DNA of 64,000 bases from an uncultured Corynebacterium sp. (GTDB lineage: Bacteria; Actinomycetota; Actinomycetes; Mycobacteriales; Mycobacteriaceae): contig CAMIPB010000012.1 of NCBI GenBank assembly GCA_946223355.1, positions 1 through 64,000 of the forward strand, given 5' to 3'. Below, one piece after another: positions 61,306 through 64,000 of this stretch (positions are counted from its first letter, which is position 1; the number at the start of each line of letters is the position of its first letter). Position numbers and translations under genes: made by a program. Under the pieces are notes generated by a model. The model was not told the origin of the DNA, did not search any database, and saw only the letters and a program-made list of their open reading frames with translations.

Positions 61306-63000
61306 CTATGGGTTACGGGGCCCATGTTTGCCGTAGTCGAAGTCTGCTGTTTGTGGACCAAAGGCCTTCAATCCTGCAGGCGCATCTTCCGGGTCCATGT
61401 GGATTTCTAGGAATACTCCCTGTTGTCCCGCTACGTCCTCAATCTGGGCGAGTGCTTCATCGAGCTCGCCTTCGGTGGATGCTTGTAATGAAACCATGGT
61501 GGTCTTTGGATCAAAGATTTTTGGCAAGGCAGCGTAGTCCCAGTTTGCGATGTCGTTGTACTCACGCTCCATGCCGAGGATGTAGCGCTCAATGGTGTAT
61601 CCGCGGTTGTTAAGTAAAACGATGATTGGCTTGGTGTCCTGGCGGAGCATGGTGGACAGTTCTTGGGCGGTGAGCTGGAAAGATCCGTCACCGATAAAGA
61701 GGACGTGGCGGCGGTTCGGTGCCGCCAGCATGCTTCCCAGTGCAGCAGGCAGCGTGAACCCGATGGAGCCCCAGATGGGGGAATTAATGAATGTAACGTT
61801 GTCCGGGAAGCGTTGTGGCCCAAGACCGATGTTGGAAGTACCAGCTTCTGCGATGACCACGTCGTCCTCTTGAAAGAACTGGCCGAATCGGTTCCAGATG
61901 CGCGCATGTGTAAGTGGCGCGTCACCACCCCAGTCAGCGGCAAGCTCTGGTGTTTTTACTGGCTGTACATCCGTGCGTTCAACGATTGGCCCAAGCTTGG
62001 CTACTTCTTCGTTGAGTTTGGCAAAGAACTCTAGGGTGTTGAGTCCGAGGTAGTGCTCGCCTGCAATGGCGACGTGTTGGTCACCGACGTTAACTACTGC
62101 AGATTCTGGGATGTTGTGCGTGAATCCTCCGGAGTTAACCTCGATGAAACGCGGGGTAGTGGTGAGGAGGAAGTCTGCGGACTCAACGATGTCTTGCACT
62201 CCTGGTGCGGAAGCGTTGCCGTTGTAGGTTCCGATAAACTGCGCGTGACGCTCAGGCAGGACGGACTTTCCGGAAGGTAGCTGCGTGAAGTCCACACCCG
62301 TGGTTTCAATGAACGTGAGTAGGTCTTTTTGGAATTCATGACGCGCGGCGTCCTGGTCCACCATCACAACTGGTCGCTGGGCGTTCTTGAGCTTTTCGAC
62401 GGTTGCAGCAACCGCGTCGGCCAGTACGCGTTCGTCGGAGCCCGGTAGTTCTGGGTCTAGCGGCTCATCGGGGACGTCTACTTCTAGATGAGTGATGTCG
62501 GATGGCACCTGGATATGAACAGGAAGGGATTCACGCACAGCCAAGGAAATAACACGATCAATTTCAACCACTGCATTCGCGGGAGTAAGGCGCACAGCAG
62601 CAGCCGTGAATGGGCGAAAAGCAGCGAGCATGTTGTCAAAGTTGCCCTCGGCGAGCGAGTGGTGCACAAGGTAGCGATATTCAATTGCAAACAGTGGTGG
62701 TGCACCGGAGATAGAAATGATCGGAACGTGTTCTGCAGCTGCCCCCGCAACGCCGTTGAGCGCAGAGAGTTCTCCCACACCGTAGGTTGTCAATAAAGCA
62801 CCGAGCCGACGCTGGCGAGCGTAGCCATCTACCGCATACGCAGCGTTCAGTTCATTGCAGGTTCCCACGAATCGGACACCATCAAAGTCCTCGATTTGTT
62901 CCAACCAGTTCAGGTTGAAGTCTCCGGGGACACCAATGACTTCTTCAACGCCTACTTCCTTCAGGCGACGGAGGAGGAATTCTCCGATTGTAGTACGCAT
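61306..63000 (-). CDS. 2-Oxo-acid decarboxylase, pyruvate/indolepyruvate decarboxylase type
   Basis: A 564-residue thiamine diphosphate enzyme of the PDC/IPDC/KdcA type. The catalytic Glu is in TCNELNAAYAVDGYAR, the acid pair in VPGDFN, the His pair in LVHHSLAEGNFD, the ThDP-Mg motif GDGSFQLTAQEL to NNRGYTIE at the C-terminal domain, and a middle domain of 190-320. These support non-oxidative decarboxylation of a 2-oxo acid; whether pyruvate, indolepyruvate or branched acids cannot be decided. RBS and leader lie upstream at 63001-63010. Confidence 0.9.
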   Translation of the reverse strand: MRTTIGEFLLRRLKEVGVEEVIGVPGDFNLNWLEQIEDFDGVRFVGTCNELNAAYAVDGYARQRRLGALLTTYGVGELSALNGVAGAAAEHVPIISISGAPPLFAIEYRYLVHHSLAEGNFDNMLAAFRPFTAAAVRLTPANAVVEIDRVISLAVRESLPVHIQVPSDITHLEVDVPDEPLDPELPGSDERVLADAVAATVEKLKNAQRPVVMVDQDAARHEFQKDLLTFIETTGVDFTQLPSGKSVLPERHAQFIGTYNGNASAPGVQDIVESADFLLTTTPRFIEVNSGGFTHNIPESAVVNVGDQHVAIAGEHYLGLNTLEFFAKLNEEVAKLGPIVERTDVQPVKTPELAADWGGDAPLTHARIWNRFGQFFQEDDVVIAEAGTSNIGLGPQRFPDNVTFINSPIWGSIGFTLPAALGSMLAAPNRRHVLFIGDGSFQLTAQELSTMLRQDTKPIIVLLNNRGYTIERYILGMEREYNDIANWDYAALPKIFDPKTTMVSLQASTEGELDEALAQIEDVAGQQGVFLEIHMDPEDAPAGLKAFGPQTADFDYGKHGPRNP

Positions 63001-63201
63001 TTTCTACCTTTCTTTTTAGGTTTTAACCACATACATTCTTACCACCTAGAACAGGGTGCCCGTGAGCACTACAGCAAATTTTTATGGCCGGCTTCACATT
63101 TTTTCACTTTGGGTCTACACTATTCCTCAATCAACCAAGATTGTTCAACAATCGCACTTTTAATACTGAAGGCTTCATGAAGAAAAAGGGGTGACCTTGC
63201 G

Positions 63202-63960
63202 ATGACGATCACCATCGATCTCAATGCTGACCTGGGTGAAACCACTGCAGGAAATCCAGTGGCAGATGACGCCGCCATGCTGGAGATGGTCTCTAGTGCT
63301 AACGTCGCCACGGGTTTCCACGCTGGCGACGCCCACTCCATCGCCCGCACAGTTAAGGCTGCTGCAGAACGTGGCGTTGTCATCGGCGCGCACATCGGTT
63401 ATAACGACATCGCAGGTTTTGGACGTCGTTTCATTGACTACTCCCCCGAGCAACTGGCAGACGAGACGCTCTATCAGATCGGCGCTCTCGACGCCCTATG
63501 CCGTGCACATGGCACGAAGGTGTCCTACGTCAAGCCCCACGGCGCGCTCTATAACGCGATCGTTCATCACGAAGCTCAAGCGCAAGCAGTGGTTGACGGC
63601 GTGAAAGCATTTGGTGATCTCCCCCTCATGCTGTTGCCCGGTGGAGTGGCCGTAAACATGGCAGAAAAAGCAGGACTTCGAGTGATTCGGGAGGCCTTTT
63701 CCGATCGCAATTACAACCCAGACGGAACCCTGGTCTCACGCAACCAAGACAATGCGGTCATCCACTCCGCAACAGAAGTTGCTGCTCGAGTTCTGCAAGT
63801 TGCTCAAGCCGGCTCGATTACGGCCATCGATGGCACCGTCCTCGACGTTAAGGCCGAATCTGTTTGCACGCACGGCGATTCTCCAGGTTCAGTGGAACTT
63901 CTTCGCGGCGTAGTAAAGCAGTTGCATGAATCCGGAATCGAGGTGAAAAGCTTCCTATGA
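63202..63960 (+). CDS. pxpA: 5-Oxoprolinase subunit A (LamB/YcsF family)
   Basis: Subunit A of the prokaryotic ATP-dependent 5-oxoprolinase PxpABC, which opens pyroglutamate to glutamate. The 252-residue protein has IDLNADLGE, NVATGFHAGDA, GAHIGYNDIAGFGRR, YVKPHGALYN, EAFSDRNYNPDG and CTHGDSPGSV, all family hallmarks. AAAGGGG lies upstream. Its stop overlaps the next ATG (ATGA), coupling it to pxpB. Confidence 0.95.
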   Translation: MTITIDLNADLGETTAGNPVADDAAMLEMVSSANVATGFHAGDAHSIARTVKAAAERGVVIGAHIGYNDIAGFGRRFIDYSPEQLADETLYQIGALDALCRAHGTKVSYVKPHGALYNAIVHHEAQAQAVVDGVKAFGDLPLMLLPGGVAVNMAEKAGLRVIREAFSDRNYNPDGTLVSRNQDNAVIHSATEVAARVLQVAQAGSITAIDGTVLDVKAESVCTHGDSPGSVELLRGVVKQLHESGIEVKSFL

Positions 63961-64000
63961 GCTCACCCACTATTCATAAGGTAGGCACTCGTGCACTACT
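63957..64000 (+). CDS. pxpB: 5-Oxoprolinase subunit B, start only
   Basis: The window ends after 14 full codons: MSSPTIHKVGTRAL. The start overlaps the pxpA stop. The IHxVGTRAL beginning fits the PxpB/KipI N terminus, and pxpB normally follows pxpA. The rest is outside the window. Confidence 0.75.
   Translation, partial: MSSPTIHKVGTRAL

Noticed and set aside
1..64000. Insertion sequences, prophage, CRISPR arrays or integrons
   Set aside because: I looked for transposases, integrases, regular repeats and terminal inverted repeats and saw none. The window looks like stable core chromosome.

Overview
This window is a chromosomal segment of a Corynebacterium (order Mycobacteriales). Three things point there: moderate GC content, actinobacterial marker genes (two WhiB proteins, MtrAB-LpqB, SigH-RshA, an AdnAB-like helicase-nuclease, DUF3107, DUF3499, a UPF0182 protein, bL37), and gene order that follows, in reverse, the Corynebacterium glutamicum smpB-ftsXE to lcpA-wbbL region and the Mycobacterium tuberculosis Rv3193c-Rv3268 region. 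The species cannot be settled from sequence reading alone. I see no insertion sequence, prophage, CRISPR array or rRNA. The window is compact core genome, with a few genes (AbgT transporter, solitary CrtB-like synthase, PDC-type decarboxylase, HhH-DUF1801 protein, PxpAB) that look like the more variable part.

Layout. 1-5.8 kb: the 5' part of tmRNA (tag AEKNSQRDYALAA), a DUF488 protein, smpB, ftsX and ftsE, an AbgT-type transporter, and prfB. 5.9-9.4 kb: two inositol-monophosphatase-fold genes (the second matches HisN), a secreted S1 protease and the initiator tRNA with its terminator. 9.5-18.1 kb: UPF0182 membrane protein, PPA1309 protein, a lipoprotein, a PDZ/Lon-like protease, a DUF2342 protein whose zinc motif is REAAR, a YgjP-type metallopeptidase and an orphan E1-like protein. 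18.1-28.6 kb: a compact minus-strand operon of a TIGR02569 protein, AdnA, AdnB, a K+ channel and UvrD2. 28.7-35.7 kb: DUF3152 protease, DUF3107, a DEAD-box helicase, a beta-propeller membrane protein, a 4-TM protein, WhiB1/WhcE with a long leader, the 25-residue ribosomal protein bL37, RshA-SigH and an SRAP protein. 35.7-49.1 kb: aroA-rsgA, DUF6912, a HAD protein, an Rv3235-family protein, secA, hpf, and the DUF4259-tmk-mtrA-mtrB-lpqB-comF operon. 49.2-60 kb: a Pro/Thr/Ser-rich anchored protein and the sugar-nucleotide and cell-envelope genes manA, pmmA, DUF3499, Rv3259-like, whiB2, manC/rmlA2, wbbL and lcpA. 58.9-64 kb: crtB-like, TIGR03089, HhH-DUF1801, a 2-oxo-acid decarboxylase, pxpA and the start of pxpB.

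How the genes work together. Four themes recur: translation quality control (tmRNA, SmpB, RF2, Hpf, bL37, RsgA), DNA repair (AdnAB, UvrD2, SRAP), redox and envelope signalling (SigH-RshA, WhiB1, WhiB2, MtrAB-LpqB), and envelope building (ManA, PmmA, ManC, WbbL, LcpA, SecA). The most interesting non-routine signals are: an internal start with a near-perfect Shine-Dalgarno sequence just before the RCK domain of the K+ channel; several conserved proteins with degraded catalytic motifs (REAAR in DUF2342, no HExxH in the Rv3259-like protein, K-to-V in the AdnA Walker A, an altered zinc motif in RshA); an orphan E1/leader-binding-like protein beside three protease-family genes; and the long structured leader of whiB1.
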